From Chitinophagaceae bacterium (GTDB lineage: Bacteria; Bacteroidota; Bacteroidia; Chitinophagales; Chitinophagaceae): a stretch of 64,000 nucleotides of DNA. The notes under the pieces were generated by a model that saw only the letters and a program-made list of their open reading frames with translations, searched no databases and had not been told where the DNA came from. The position numbers and the translations under genes were made by a program. The DNA is taken from contig JAMLHK010000011.1 in NCBI GenBank assembly GCA_023957155.1, forward strand, positions 1 through 64,000, written 5' to 3'. This document shows positions 9,101-17,418 of this stretch, piece after piece (position 1 is the first letter of the stretch; each line of letters begins with the position of its first letter).

Positions 9101-10553
9101 AAGCGGAACTCCCTCCCGTGGGATATGTTATTTGGGATAGCACCCCTCTAACCGGGTAATTTTTAAGTTCTTCAGCTTCTCTGTCTCCGTAAGGATCATC
9201 TGCTATAAGCTTACCGAGCGGGTTAAGAGCGGAAGAATATGTGGCTATGCCTTCGTTGGAAGCTGCATTTTCATATCCCCAGTGATCTATGGAATAGGAG
9301 TCTTTTGCCGGCAAACTATCCGGGCTGAAATAAGTGAATTTATGCGGGGGGATTCTTTCTCCAGACTGGCCTGTTTCAACTATAGAATCTAACTTCAGCC
9401 GGCCTTGCGCGTCTGCAGAATTAAAATAACTGTGATAGAAAATAAAAGACTTTATCTTCGATCCGGTATTATTTTTTACTATTATTTCTTGTAGCCTGGA
9501 CGGACCTATTGAATCATAAATAGTACCGGATTCAATATCTGATCGGCCTGCTAATTTGAATTCAATTGATCCATTCAGACATTCAATTTTCTTAAGATAA
9601 ACATTTTGGATTTCCTGGCGGGAGTAACTAAATACAGGCATATCTATTTGTTCCACCGGCAACAGTTCAAAAGATGAACATGATTGCAAATCCGGAGTTG
9701 AGGTGATGTAACGATTTTCAGCAACACCTACTGTACTTAAGCTTAAACCTTTTACATAGGTAAACTTCAACACTTCTCCTGTTTGAGATACCATTGAATC
9801 CAGGTACCAGGCCGTAATACTGGACTGATCAGCAGGATTCAATGGAACATAACCAAGCCCGGTCTGGTAACTCAACCCATTAAAATCCGTTACCCTGTGA
9901 TCAATAGAAACCGAATAGTTTAGCGCAGTTTCCCCTGTAGAGAAATAATATTTATATCCCTGGTCATCCGTAATGGTCCAATGTGATAAATTGGTAAGCT
10001 CAATTTCAAGATTGCTTTTTTGATCTTGAAAAACAGGGATCCCGTTAATAGATTTACCAATAACAAACCGGCCTGTTTTACCACAGAAATTGTAGCTAAA
10101 AATATCTGGTTCTCCATCCGTCAATCCAAGGTACATATTATCAAAAATGAGAGGTCTTGTTTCCATGGTAATAGCCTTCGGGAATTCATAACCGCTACTA
10201 TATCCATTTATAAAATCATCCTTTTGCCTGATCGTCCTGGTAATCACCCCACCGGCCATAAGCGACCAGCCCAGGCCTACCCAGGAAGCATCTTCATTAA
10301 CCCTCGTACCTGAAGCATTGTAAGCCATTCCGATCTCTAAATTATGATTGGGAGTTGCCAGGTGATATAAAGGGATATTAATAGAAGGCGTACCATTGAA
10401 TAAATTAACCGGAATATCTCCATAACGCCCTAAAGCTGCCGAAGTAGGGGAAGCCGGAATGATTTTATTGATCTGGTACTCTGATGTTTGCTCACGGCTC
10501 ATTAAGCCTAAGTGAATAAAAAAGAGTATTAAAGCAGTACATTTCGTCATCAT
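6156..10553 (-). CDS. giant RHS-like surface protein with two DUF5977-like repeats
   Basis: 1465 residues with a short hydrophobic N-terminus. The region around residues 30-110 (GRYGDIPVNLFNGTPSINIP, then GMAYNASGTRVNEDASWVGL) is the typical beginning of Bacteroidota RHS/SpvB-like shell proteins. The middle carries degenerate YD-type segments (YYEYDGFGRLAMVRDEDKN at about 1140). The C-terminal third holds two copies of a DUF5977-like module at about residues 1170-1225 and 1333-1385 (RNNC..., YTSLISQ.DA..QA, GQAYANANG.C), each followed by a beta-sandwich-like segment. The protein has no obvious toxin tip. It lies in the same operon as the toxin RHS gene and is probably a secreted or surface partner; the function is unknown. 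It is not a truncated copy: start, core and end are intact. Confidence 0.75.
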   Translation of the reverse strand: MMTKCTALILFFIHLGLMSREQTSEYQINKIIPASPTSAALGRYGDIPVNLFNGTPSINIPLYHLATPNHNLEIGMAYNASGTRVNEDASWVGLGWSLMAGGVITRTIRQKDDFINGYSSGYEFPKAITMETRPLIFDNMYLGLTDGEPDIFSYNFCGKTGRFVIGKSINGIPVFQDQKSNLEIELTNLSHWTITDDQGYKYYFSTGETALNYSVSIDHRVTDFNGLSYQTGLGYVPLNPADQSSITAWYLDSMVSQTGEVLKFTYVKGLSLSTVGVAENRYITSTPDLQSCSSFELLPVEQIDMPVFSYSRQEIQNVYLKKIECLNGSIEFKLAGRSDIESGTIYDSIGPSRLQEIIVKNNTGSKIKSFIFYHSYFNSADAQGRLKLDSIVETGQSGERIPPHKFTYFSPDSLPAKDSYSIDHWGYENAASNEGIATYSSALNPLGKLIADDPYGDREAEELKNYPVRGVLSQITYPTGGSSAFEYELHEFGTLLGDMAHKTLHKDTMAYNNPQNPAYEPYREVDFTVLPIAGLSHIPIKIECMYENIDTVYGNLPDSGQGGTVFVQIKSLNEAGNVTDTVYSYLTDHIHELVGTHLDSRDLPPGKYRLSVSSSTTWNYKLKVSWLEWIEVNTRKGGGIRIKSIRSTDSLGKESVKKYIYSNRDSSVSGILLNTPKYDFRAWIYGTMECNYPMDLYQISAQNIFPSSLNSASGIVGYKRITELDGENGENGKTEYFYHCYGEFPPQVNFPGVPILGDPLNGKLDSVLVYNNLGGLLKKVTYSYLNKGQDTIVGVKIFGLPFIFYQINIYDGIFYEHYSYWIVLNEEKETIYDDSGLMQTEKKYFYDNNKHRLPTKQIFVNSRGDTLVTLFKRPNDYIVSGGNPFIEEMRDRHIVSPVIEQQSILQDGDNLKLLSGSFTSYAKFNNRFFKPDVIYGLETTTPLSDTTKSSFLSDGQPSFHPGYKPQLYYNHFGADGNLLEQQKTDNIKGSYIWGYNGQYPIASVVNAPVKDIFHTSFEEAGDSIITGGAKTGSRSYAGTYKKVLSGLTPGTYLLTYWKKNASVWNYQQSAVSVNDSTYTINLTGQIDELRFYPSTAQMTTYTYEPMVGISSQCDINNRITYYEYDGFGRLAMVRDEDKNILKRYCYNYAGKIVDCSMIYKSTAMSKSFKRNNCVAGKQGVPVVYSVAQGQYTSLISQEDADQQAQTDINTNGQAYANANGTCTIIQLPVTLKNVGAEGNEHFYVDFIAQGGTASTTHFNNVSLDPGETYSKNVNWGTYDITIESKTGYNMVFSLNGELKTGSIVTYTNVSITSTFTIYAAAYENTTQNVTYTRNNCPSGYNPTSVVYVVAAGVYTSLISQADANTQAIAQTASAGQAYANANGLCTPQGPSNTTIVYTNSLSKKVTLTLTNVSTSVVYTFSLNKNTTQGTAGSVPAGYYNVTMHTNGATDYYSMRAMYKAYRIPT
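6380..7055 (-). repeat. two DUF5977-like coding repeats
   Basis: Two stretches near 6400-6560 and 6885-7050 inside the giant RHS-like gene are similar at the DNA level as well as in protein. Both contain ggcattggcataagcctg and gatcaacgaagtatat in the same order and spacing. They encode the two DUF5977-like modules and point to duplication within the gene. Confidence 0.7.
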
Positions 10554-10648
10554 TGTTTTACTATATTAATATGCTTAGATTTCAGTTTTTCCTCACTATT
10601 CTCTTCCGCATGTGTAATTTGATTCAGCTTCTTCCTCCATAATACCGT

Positions 10649-12172
10649 CTATAACCCATACCCTACCCTCCACATCAATGCCGGGGTGAGGGGTACATGT
10701 TGCCGGTATAAAAAATCATACAATACCTGCAGGTTACCTTCCAGCTTCTTCCCCTTCTTTACCGGGGAGCTTATGCTGTACTTCTTCTTTAACCCCGCAA
10801 GGGCGCTCTTAGTCCAGCTGCTGTAGTTCTTGAACACCGAAAAGCTTTCTATCGCCCGGTTATAGTTCATCTCCGCCCCGGCTGTAAACCATAAGCCCGC
10901 CATAAACCGGCTGTTGGTCTTAAACAGGTCGGGCGCTTTCCAGTCTGCATACACCCTCAACCCTATTCCTTCGCCCGTCAGCCGGATATGTTTCCAGTCT
11001 CTGCCCCAGCCTATCTTACCCGATAAGCCGATACCCACTACCGATTTGTCCGTCAGCCGGTAGCCGGCCGTTAGTCCAGTTTCCGTGGTAACCGGAAAAA
11101 AATAATCCGACCGCCGGGTCTGTACATCGGCGCCCAGCTCTATCCGCTGTAAAAAAGACTTTGTCTTCTGATTATTGGGTGTAAAATCCGGTACTGCCAT
11201 ATCGCTGCTGCCTGCACCCTGCATGCCTATCCGGTTCAGCTTATCCTTAACTTCGGCAAGCTGCGACTGCGCCTGCTGTATCTGCTGCTGCAGGTATTGC
11301 GCCGGATCGCCGTTCCCTCCATTCGTATTTGTAACCGGTAACCGCTGTTGGATCGTCTGCATTACGGCTGCGCGGCTTTGTAACCCACCCAGGGACTGCG
11401 GTGTTCCGTAATGCTCCGGTGTGGGAAATAAGACCGCCAGCATCGAATATTTACTCATGAATTGCTGAAAGGCAGGAACCGTACTTAAATGGGATAAGGT
11501 TTTCCTTACTAACTTGTCCGGCTCATGGAGCAGTTGCCTGTATTCCCTCACCTGCTGTTCGTAGTAAAACGCTTCTGCCCGGTATTTGCCCAATTGCCTG
11601 CCAATGCTTTTGGGCAGCGTGGTATACCCCGACAGCAGCTGCCTGATCTGCGATTGTCTTTGCTGCAGGTAAGCCTGAACATCTGCTACCTCCTGCAGCC
11701 TGTGCTGAAGCTGGTTTGCTCCGTTCAGTGAGCTGCCTATCTTTTCCCGGATATCTTTTGCTTTGGAGCCAGGCTTTACCGCCTCTTTTAAAAATGCTAA
11801 TGTACCCTGCAGGGAATCCAGCCCCGCTATATATTCTCCCGGGCTGAGCCGGTCCACCTTTCCCGTAGCATCGTTTATTTTCCGGGAAAGAGAAGCGTAG
11901 GTATTGTTGATATCACCAAAAACCCCGGCAGCTCCCGAAGAATCGGTCTTTGACAGTTTCCGGTATATCTTTTCTTCCTGCCTGCGCAGGCTGCGTAAAT
12001 ATTTTTCGGATTGCCGGGTAAGCCGGTGGTCTATTGCCTTTATTTTCTGATCTGCCTGCCGGACAAAACCACGGGGAACTTCAACGGCGCCATTAACCAA
12101 ACTGTCCTGGGCGGCAGCCGAAGCAACAAGCAGTAATTTGAGCAGAAATACCAGTAGTATCCGGCAGATCAT
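10649..12172 (-). CDS. coiled-coil plus outer-membrane-like protein at the head of the RHS operon
   Basis: 507 residues with a signal peptide ending near AAAQD. Residues 40-330 are rich in Gln, Arg, Lys and Leu with heptad-like patterns (RQEEKIYRKLSKTDSS, LQQQIQQAQSQLAEVKDKLN) and are predicted coiled coil. Residues 350-507 alternate hydrophobic and polar residues with aromatic girdles (YRLTDKSVVGIGLSG, RLTGEGIGLRVYADWKA, FMAGLWFTAGAEMNYNR) and end in WRVGYGL, as expected of a small outer-membrane beta-barrel. I do not recognise a named family. It is the first gene of the minus-strand RHS operon, 95 bases before the giant RHS-like gene, so a role in anchoring or exporting the RHS proteins is plausible but inferred. 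Confidence 0.6.
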   Translation of the reverse strand: MICRILLVFLLKLLLVASAAAQDSLVNGAVEVPRGFVRQADQKIKAIDHRLTRQSEKYLRSLRRQEEKIYRKLSKTDSSGAAGVFGDINNTYASLSRKINDATGKVDRLSPGEYIAGLDSLQGTLAFLKEAVKPGSKAKDIREKIGSSLNGANQLQHRLQEVADVQAYLQQRQSQIRQLLSGYTTLPKSIGRQLGKYRAEAFYYEQQVREYRQLLHEPDKLVRKTLSHLSTVPAFQQFMSKYSMLAVLFPTPEHYGTPQSLGGLQSRAAVMQTIQQRLPVTNTNGGNGDPAQYLQQQIQQAQSQLAEVKDKLNRIGMQGAGSSDMAVPDFTPNNQKTKSFLQRIELGADVQTRRSDYFFPVTTETGLTAGYRLTDKSVVGIGLSGKIGWGRDWKHIRLTGEGIGLRVYADWKAPDLFKTNSRFMAGLWFTAGAEMNYNRAIESFSVFKNYSSWTKSALAGLKKKYSISSPVKKGKKLEGNLQVLYDFLYRQHVPLTPALMWRVGYGL

Positions 12173-12303
12173 AATCCGACAGTTTAAAATAAAAGAAACA
12201 GGATCAAATGATTAAAAACGGTATGTACAGGGTGCGGAAAAGACAGGGGTAAATACGGACTGTGAATAACATTTCAAAAGTATAATACCACTTTTATTTT
12301 TTT

Positions 12304-12327
12304 TACCCCCAAATGGGGGTATTTTTG
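12304..12327 (+). promoter_or_regulatory. palindromic operator overlapping a TAnnTTTG promoter
   Basis: TACCCCC and GGGGGTA (12304-12310 and 12315-12321) form a perfect inverted repeat around AAAT. Its end overlaps TATTTTTG (12320-12327), which fits the Bacteroidota -7 element TAnnTTTG. The site is about 22 bases before the ATG of the response regulator and faces the divergent RHS operon. A dimeric regulator, perhaps the encoded one, could bind here; this is inference. Confidence 0.6.
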
Positions 12328-12349
12328 TATTACCCTAAATTCACCGCTT

Positions 12350-13003
12350 ATGAACACATCCACCGGAAAAATAACCACCGTTGCTATTGCAGATGATCAC
12401 ACCCTCATGCGTACTGCATTAACATCCCTCGTTGCTTCAAATCATAATTATAAAGTCTGTATCCAGGCCCGGAATGGTAAAGACCTGCTGGAGCAGATTG
12501 AACATACAGGGCTGCCGGATGTTATCCTTCTTGATATCAGTATGCCGGTAATGGATGGCTTTAAGACGATGACCGTACTCAAAGAGAAGTACCGCGATCC
12601 TAATGTAATTGTCCTTACCATGCACGATAACCAGGACACTATATTTAAGATGTCCCTGCTGGGCGTAAAGGGGTATGTGCTCAAAACACAGGCTGAAGAA
12701 GATGTTTTACGTACGCTTGACGCCGTTGCAGGTAATAAGTCATTCTTTTCGAAAGAGATCAATGATAAGCTCCGCCTTGCCTCAACCGACCCGCTGTATC
12801 GCAAGATCACCTCTCTTAAAAAGAGAGATCTTACATTCTTGAAGCTTTTATGCGGGGGAATGAATTACGGAAAGATTGCAGGTAAAATGCACGTAAGCTA
12901 CTACACCATTAAAGATTACAGCAATGCTTTATTTGAAAAGTTTGAGCTGAATAATAAAACGGATCTGATCTTGTTTGCCATTAAACATAAGCTCATCGAA
13001 TAG
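12350..13003 (+). CDS. LuxR/NarL-type response regulator
   Basis: 217 residues in two domains. The receiver domain (about 8-128) has the acidic pair in VAIADDHTLM, the phospho-acceptor Asp62 in VILLDISMPVMDG, the switch Thr90 (IVLTMHD) and Lys112 (YVLKTQ). The C-terminal domain (about 150-217) is a HTH of the LuxR type (MNYGKIAGKMHVSYYTIKDY) but somewhat degenerate, without the usual GxSxKEIA start. No histidine kinase gene is adjacent, so it is an orphan regulator here. It is transcribed away from the RHS operon across a 177-base gap with a strong palindrome, which suggests that it controls itself and perhaps that operon. Confidence 0.9.
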   Translation: MNTSTGKITTVAIADDHTLMRTALTSLVASNHNYKVCIQARNGKDLLEQIEHTGLPDVILLDISMPVMDGFKTMTVLKEKYRDPNVIVLTMHDNQDTIFKMSLLGVKGYVLKTQAEEDVLRTLDAVAGNKSFFSKEINDKLRLASTDPLYRKITSLKKRDLTFLKLLCGGMNYGKIAGKMHVSYYTIKDYSNALFEKFELNNKTDLILFAIKHKLIE

Positions 13004-13004
13004 A

Positions 13005-13027
13005 TGCGGTATATCGTCCCGACCGCA
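13005..13027. terminator. possible bidirectional terminator hairpin
   Basis: TGCGGT and ACCGCA can pair over an 11-base loop in the 26 bases between the convergent response-regulator and S41-protease genes. The stem is short and there is no clear T-run, so support is weak. Confidence 0.3.
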
Positions 13028-13029
13028 GT

Positions 13030-14379
13030 TCACCTTCCACTTCTTTCCCTCAACGCTCCTTTAAACCGGGTTACACCCAATGCATCATTCCCTCGCTCCA
13101 ATCCGGCATCCTGCTGTACACGGGACGAAATACGGGAGAAAACACCATCCGTGATATAATGCAGTGCGCTGTTCAAACAATTCTCATTCACATCACCCCA
13201 GGGTTTATCGAGCCCGTCATCCACTACAGCATCAGGCTGCAACCCGTTGAAATAATTGCCCTCCCCGTTTTTATTCACACTTCTAAAAGACACCGGGAAG
13301 ATATACCAATCCCCCACACTTAAATCAGCAAGATAGCCAACGGGCTTTCCATGGCTCGGCCTGCCAATCAGCTTCACCTCCATATAAGGCTTAAGACTAT
13401 TAATAAGCAGCTCACTTGCAGAAGCCGTATTTTTTGTTATAATAAAAAAAATACGGTTAAGATCAAGCGTTCCTTTTTTCTGATAGTTGACCGTAGTATC
13501 ATAAAATACGCTATACTTATCATTAAACTTTTCCTGTAGCATAATATTATGATCACCGGAAAAAGGCACTAAGTAATTGGCTATCTCATTCTGGAGCTCT
13601 ACGAAACCGCCTCCGTTGTAACGCAGATCTATGATCAGATCCTGAATGCCGGCAGCAGAAAATTCATTAAAGATATTACCGATACGGTTTTTTATGCCGT
13701 TCATATCGCCTAAAAAAGAATTGAATACAAAATAGCCTGTTTTACTGCTGCCGGTGTTGTAGATGGTATCTAAAAGAACAGGTTCCTCCCGGTATGTACC
13801 GGCAGCCAGTGTAATATCCACTACTATTCCGTCAGGCTTTTCAAAAGTAAACCCGGCCGAAGCGCTATGAAATATGGCGTTGGTGATACGGGATATGGCC
13901 GCTTCGGTGGTATTAACCGAAGTGTTACCATTTACGGATAATATACGCCAGCCCCTCTCTATTCCTGCTGCTGCGGCAGGCGATGCCGGCTCAACATAGG
14001 AAACCCGGAGATCATTCTCCGACCTGAAAAAAATACCCATTCCCAAATCGCCACCAATGCCGGCGATCAGCTTATTCCATTCGGATTTTTTTAATGCAAA
14101 GCTCCACCGGTCTACCGGATCTGTGAAGCCCGGCTCAACACTATACGGACGGAGTGCCTTCATGATGGCATCGGGATCAGCATAAGACCTGGCATTAAAA
14201 CTAAAAGGAAGATTTTTATTCCACAGGTAAATATCCCTTGCATAACGCCAGGCGGTATCCTTTACTTTATTCTCCGTTGTATTACCGGCAGGATCAGCAG
14301 TATGATCTTCCTTCTTACAACCGGCAGTTGATAGCACAACTGCTGAAAAAGAGAGCAAAACAAAGTTTTTCAATTCCAT
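13030..14379 (-). CDS. S41-family C-terminal-processing-type protease lipoprotein
   Basis: 449 residues. The N-terminus is a lipoprotein signal with lipobox STAGC (Cys21). An N-terminal helical region is followed by a PDZ-like segment (about 108-165, VEPASPAAAAGIERGWRILS) and the tail-specific protease domain (about 210-415). The catalytic dyad fits Ser320 in TASASELL and Lys345 in SHGKPVGY, the usual 25 residues apart. Such enzymes cut proteins near their C-termini at the cell surface or in the periplasm. The C-terminal 40 residues are Arg-rich and without known motif. The gene converges with the response regulator and seems to be a single transcription unit; its target is unknown. Confidence 0.88.
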   Translation of the reverse strand: MELKNFVLLSFSAVVLSTAGCKKEDHTADPAGNTTENKVKDTAWRYARDIYLWNKNLPFSFNARSYADPDAIMKALRPYSVEPGFTDPVDRWSFALKKSEWNKLIAGIGGDLGMGIFFRSENDLRVSYVEPASPAAAAGIERGWRILSVNGNTSVNTTEAAISRITNAIFHSASAGFTFEKPDGIVVDITLAAGTYREEPVLLDTIYNTGSSKTGYFVFNSFLGDMNGIKNRIGNIFNEFSAAGIQDLIIDLRYNGGGFVELQNEIANYLVPFSGDHNIMLQEKFNDKYSVFYDTTVNYQKKGTLDLNRIFFIITKNTASASELLINSLKPYMEVKLIGRPSHGKPVGYLADLSVGDWYIFPVSFRSVNKNGEGNYFNGLQPDAVVDDGLDKPWGDVNENCLNSALHYITDGVFSRISSRVQQDAGLERGNDALGVTRFKGALRERSGR

Positions 14380-14514
14380 ATTGCTGTCATTGAGATGAGA
14401 AACAGCGGATATATAGCGGCGCTACACCTGTTGAAATTACGTATTTACCGAATACCCGGTTACCCAACGCGTTGTCCTTAACATTTATTTTCCCAAAATT
14501 AACGTTGTATCACC

Positions 14515-14976
14515 TTAAAAATTAACATTGCAGTTCACCCACCCCGCATCAAATTGTACATCGTATTTTTTATAGAACTGTATTGCAGGCTGATTCCAGT
14601 CTAACACCTGCCACATCATACCAGTGAATTTCCTGGCACGGGCTTCTTCCACCATCCGGTCCATCAGCAGCTTACCAATTCCCCGGCCTCTCCAGTCCCG
14701 GGTAACAATAATATCTTCCAGGTACATGCGCTGTCCTTTCCAGGTGGAGTATCGGATATAATACAAAGCAAATGCTACAATTACCCGGGTGCCGTTTTCA
14801 TCAGCTTCCGCTACATAAGCCCACCATACCGGGTGCTGTCCAAACCCGCTTTCTATAAAATGATCAGGATTAACCGTAACCTCCCCCGGTGCTTTTTCAA
14901 ACTCCGCCAGTTCAGCCACCAGCTCCATCAGCCTGGGACAATCTTCCTTTACGGCAGGTCTTATCGTTATACGCAT
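14515..14976 (-). CDS. GNAT-family N-acetyltransferase (SSAT-like)
   Basis: 153 residues, a single GNAT domain. The acetyl-CoA pyrophosphate loop is visible as RDWRGRGIGKLLMDR (R-x-x-G-x-G) and the fourth motif as VLDWNQPAIQFYKKY. The sequence around ALYYIRYSTWKGQRMYLEDI is typical of the diamine/spermidine acetyltransferase-like subgroup, where a small amine is acetylated by acetyl-CoA in the cytoplasm. The true substrate cannot be read from the sequence. The gene has its own 135-base upstream gap to the trans-sulfuration gene and appears monocistronic. Confidence 0.88.
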   Translation of the reverse strand: MRITIRPAVKEDCPRLMELVAELAEFEKAPGEVTVNPDHFIESGFGQHPVWWAYVAEADENGTRVIVAFALYYIRYSTWKGQRMYLEDIIVTRDWRGRGIGKLLMDRMVEEARARKFTGMMWQVLDWNQPAIQFYKKYDVQFDAGWVNCNVNF

Positions 14977-15080
14977 GCTTAGTTCATTAGCGGGTTAATC
15001 AATTCCTTTCTCCCGGTTCCATCCGCCTGTTCTTTTTTCACTTAAAAATGATACGGGGCTGAATAAAATACAAAAGAAAA

Positions 15081-16307
15081 TTATTTCAGCGCCTGTTCCA
15101 GATCAGCGAGGATATCTGCAACATTTTCCATTCCCACACTCATCCGGATCAATCCATCGGTAATGCCATACCGTTCCCTTTGTTCTTTGGGAACACTGTA
15201 ATGCGTCATAGAAGCGGGATGCGATAACAAGGTATCACAGGTACCCAGGGATACCGTCCGGGTACACAGGCGCAGCTTATTCATAAAATTGATGCCGGCC
15301 TGCAATCCTCCTTTCAGCTCAAAGCTCATCATGGCGCCCGGGTGCCTCATTTGCTTTTGGGCAACGGCATAATCGGGATGCGAGGGAAGCCCGTTATAAT
15401 TTACCGAAGCCACCGCCTGGTGGGTACTAAGCAATGCAGCTACCTGCTCTGCATTACTGCAATGTCTTTCCATGCGCAGCTCCAGCGTTTTCATACCATT
15501 CACCAATAAAAAAGCATCATAAGGACTGCTGCTGCCACCCAGCGCTTTATATATTTTATAGGTCTTGTCCTTCATCAAAGAAACGTGCCTGCTCATAAAT
15601 ACACCGCCGATAGCCGTACCATGGCCGTTAAGGAATTTGGTGGTGGAATGAACTACAAAATCAACCCCGTACTTAAAAGGCTGCTGCAGGTAAGGTGTGG
15701 CAAACGTATTATCACAGGCAACAAGTTTTCCGTATTGTTTACCCAGCTTCGTCAATGCTTCAATATCTACACATTGTATAGTAGGATTAGCCGGTGTTTC
15801 GAGATAGATCAGCTTAATGGACGGATGTTGCTTCAGCATATCTTCTGCAATATTCAGGTCACGCAGATCGGCAATAACCGCATCTACACCAAAAGCCGGC
15901 AACAACGTATTCATCTGCTCCTGTGTTCCTCCATAAAGTGAATAGTGCGACAGGATTTTATCCCCCGCCTTCAACGTACTCATCATTAAGGTACTGATGG
16001 CCGCCATTCCGGAAGACTGGAGATAGGCTTTTAAAACAAGAGGAGCGCCCTGCTCATCCGTGAGTCCGAAGGTTTCCATCGCAGCTATTTTTTCTTCTGC
16101 TTCACGAAAGGTTGGATTTCCCCACCGGGTATAAATATATCCCTGCTCCCTGCCGCTGAACCGCCGCATACCCTGCTCGGCATCATCATATACAAAAGTA
16201 GATGTGGCATATATAGGCGTAAGATGTGCATAATTAGGATCTTGCTGATGACCTGCATGTATAGCCAGTGAACTAAAGCCCGTGTATGAAAATGTAGGAT
16301 CTGCCAT
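15081..16307 (-). CDS. PLP-dependent trans-sulfuration enzyme (cystathionine gamma-synthase/methionine gamma-lyase type)
   Basis: 408 residues with the start placed at MADPTFSYTGFSS; an upstream in-frame Met gives a hydrophobic extension not found in this family. The Cys/Met-metabolism PLP fold is complete: substrate/PLP loop YTRWGNPT, phosphate-binding SSGMAAIS, Asp199 (ACDNTFATPY) for the pyridine nitrogen and Lys224 in VVHSTTKFLNGHG for the Schiff base. Members perform gamma-replacement or gamma-elimination on homoserine esters, cystathionine or methionine in the cytoplasm. The exact reaction cannot be assigned; methionine gamma-lyase or O-acetylhomoserine sulfhydrylase are both possible. 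It stands alone, separated from the cupredoxin gene by a terminator. Confidence 0.9.
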   Translation of the reverse strand: MADPTFSYTGFSSLAIHAGHQQDPNYAHLTPIYATSTFVYDDAEQGMRRFSGREQGYIYTRWGNPTFREAEEKIAAMETFGLTDEQGAPLVLKAYLQSSGMAAISTLMMSTLKAGDKILSHYSLYGGTQEQMNTLLPAFGVDAVIADLRDLNIAEDMLKQHPSIKLIYLETPANPTIQCVDIEALTKLGKQYGKLVACDNTFATPYLQQPFKYGVDFVVHSTTKFLNGHGTAIGGVFMSRHVSLMKDKTYKIYKALGGSSSPYDAFLLVNGMKTLELRMERHCSNAEQVAALLSTHQAVASVNYNGLPSHPDYAVAQKQMRHPGAMMSFELKGGLQAGINFMNKLRLCTRTVSLGTCDTLLSHPASMTHYSVPKEQRERYGITDGLIRMSVGMENVADILADLEQALK

Positions 16308-16384
16308 ATAAAATAGAATTTTTAATAATCGAAACGCTAAAAGCCGGCGGTCAAAATTACGTAAAAGCAGAAGTAAACTGCCGG

Positions 16385-16439
16385 ACAAAACAAAACCCAC
16401 CGGTATATCAGTGGGTTTGTGTAACCCGCTCTGCGGGTT
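16385..16439 (-). terminator. terminator of the cupredoxin gene (two tandem hairpins)
   Basis: Read on the minus strand, AACCCGC/GCGGGTT (16423-16439, 3-base loop) is followed by AAACCCAC/GTGGGTTT (16393-16418, 10-base loop) and then by a T-rich TTTTGTTTTG. This is a good intrinsic terminator 40-90 bases after the cupredoxin stop codon. Confidence 0.65.
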
Positions 16440-16477
16440 AACGAGGTTTTTATTGCATTATACCAAATGCAAAAATC

Positions 16478-16996
16478 TTATTCTACGATGAAATCACCTT
16501 TCATAAACCCGTAGTGCCCGGGGAAACTACAGATAAAAGGATAAGTTCCTGCTTCAGGAGCCGTAAACTCAATGGTAACACTTTCACCACCGCCGATGAT
16601 CCTGGTATGTGCAATTACGTTTGCCGCTTCTGATTCCGGAAAATAATCATTCGCTTTTGCTTCAACAGCTTTAGCAGCAAATGCTGCAATATCAGTGCCT
16701 GATTTTAATATTACCACATTATGACCCATTGCTTCCTTAGCCAGTTTACCGGAGTGATGAAGCGTAAGGGTAACTTTCTGTCCTGCCTTAGCACGCAGCT
16801 CGGCTTTATCGAATTTCATCACATCATCTCCTGTAATTTCCAAGGTTACGCCCTCGCCCGCAGGCGCTGCAGCAGATGTTTCTGTTTTGGGTTCTTCTGC
16901 AGCGGGCTGATCAGTTGCTTTTGAAGAATCATTTCCTCCGCCGCATGCTGCCAGACTTACAACACCGGCAATAAGTGCATACTTAATAATTTTCAT
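16478..16996 (-). CDS. azurin-like type 1 copper protein, lipoprotein
   Basis: 172 residues from MKIIKYALIAG, chosen because it opens directly on a lipoprotein signal with lipobox SLAAC; a Met seven codons upstream is less likely. After an Ala/Glu/Thr-rich linker (about 20-50) comes an azurin-type cupredoxin domain. The four copper ligands are all visible: His in MGHNVVIL, then Cys, His and Met in CSFPGHYGFMKG with azurin spacing (C-x4-H-x3-M). It should be an electron carrier anchored in the periplasm, possibly to a cytochrome c or the respiratory chain. It is transcribed alone and followed by a strong terminator. Confidence 0.93.
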   Translation of the reverse strand: MKIIKYALIAGVVSLAACGGGNDSSKATDQPAAEEPKTETSAAAPAGEGVTLEITGDDVMKFDKAELRAKAGQKVTLTLHHSGKLAKEAMGHNVVILKSGTDIAAFAAKAVEAKANDYFPESEAANVIAHTRIIGGGESVTIEFTAPEAGTYPFICSFPGHYGFMKGDFIVE

Positions 16997-17386
16997 AATC
17001 TTAAAATTTTTTCGCAAAGGTACACTGCAAATACTTATAAAAAGAGAAACAAAGCAATAAAACCCGAAATTTTCCCGAAATGATAAATGGCTGACCTGCC
17101 GATCATGCCGGGATTACGATCCATAAACCACAAAAACCCTAATGTATACCCATTAGCGGTTCAGTGGCCTGAATACATTCTGCCACCCCAAAGCATTATT
17201 AACCGGAAAGGCATTAGCGTATATTCCAAATCTTTGATCTTCCCCGCTCCCGCCCTGTCTTCCCCCTCCGTATAACAGCAAATAGCGGTTTGCAGGCAAG
17301 TTTAGAGCGACCCTACTAAAGCAACAGCCAATCCTTGAATTTTGAGACTGACATTTATTGTTTGTGAAAAACTATAAAACAAGAAG
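16997..17386. other. gene-free gap between cupredoxin and decayed toxin-antitoxin patch
   Basis: Nearly 390 bases without a convincing gene. At 17278-17293 there is the palindromic GCAAATAGCGGTTTGC, whose core recurs in the same orientation at 18081. Otherwise nothing recognisable. Confidence 0.5.
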
Positions 17387-17417
17387 TTGCCCCTTAGTGA
17401 AACTTATTATACCTTTG
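17387..17417 (+). promoter_or_regulatory. promoter of the toxin-antitoxin remnant
   Basis: TTG at 17387-17389 and TACCTTTG at 17410-17417 fit the Bacteroidota -33 and -7 elements (TTTG and TAnnTTTG) with a 20-base spacer. The promoter lies immediately upstream of the higB-like remnant and could still drive the intact antitoxin gene. Confidence 0.55.
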
Positions 17418-17418
17418 T

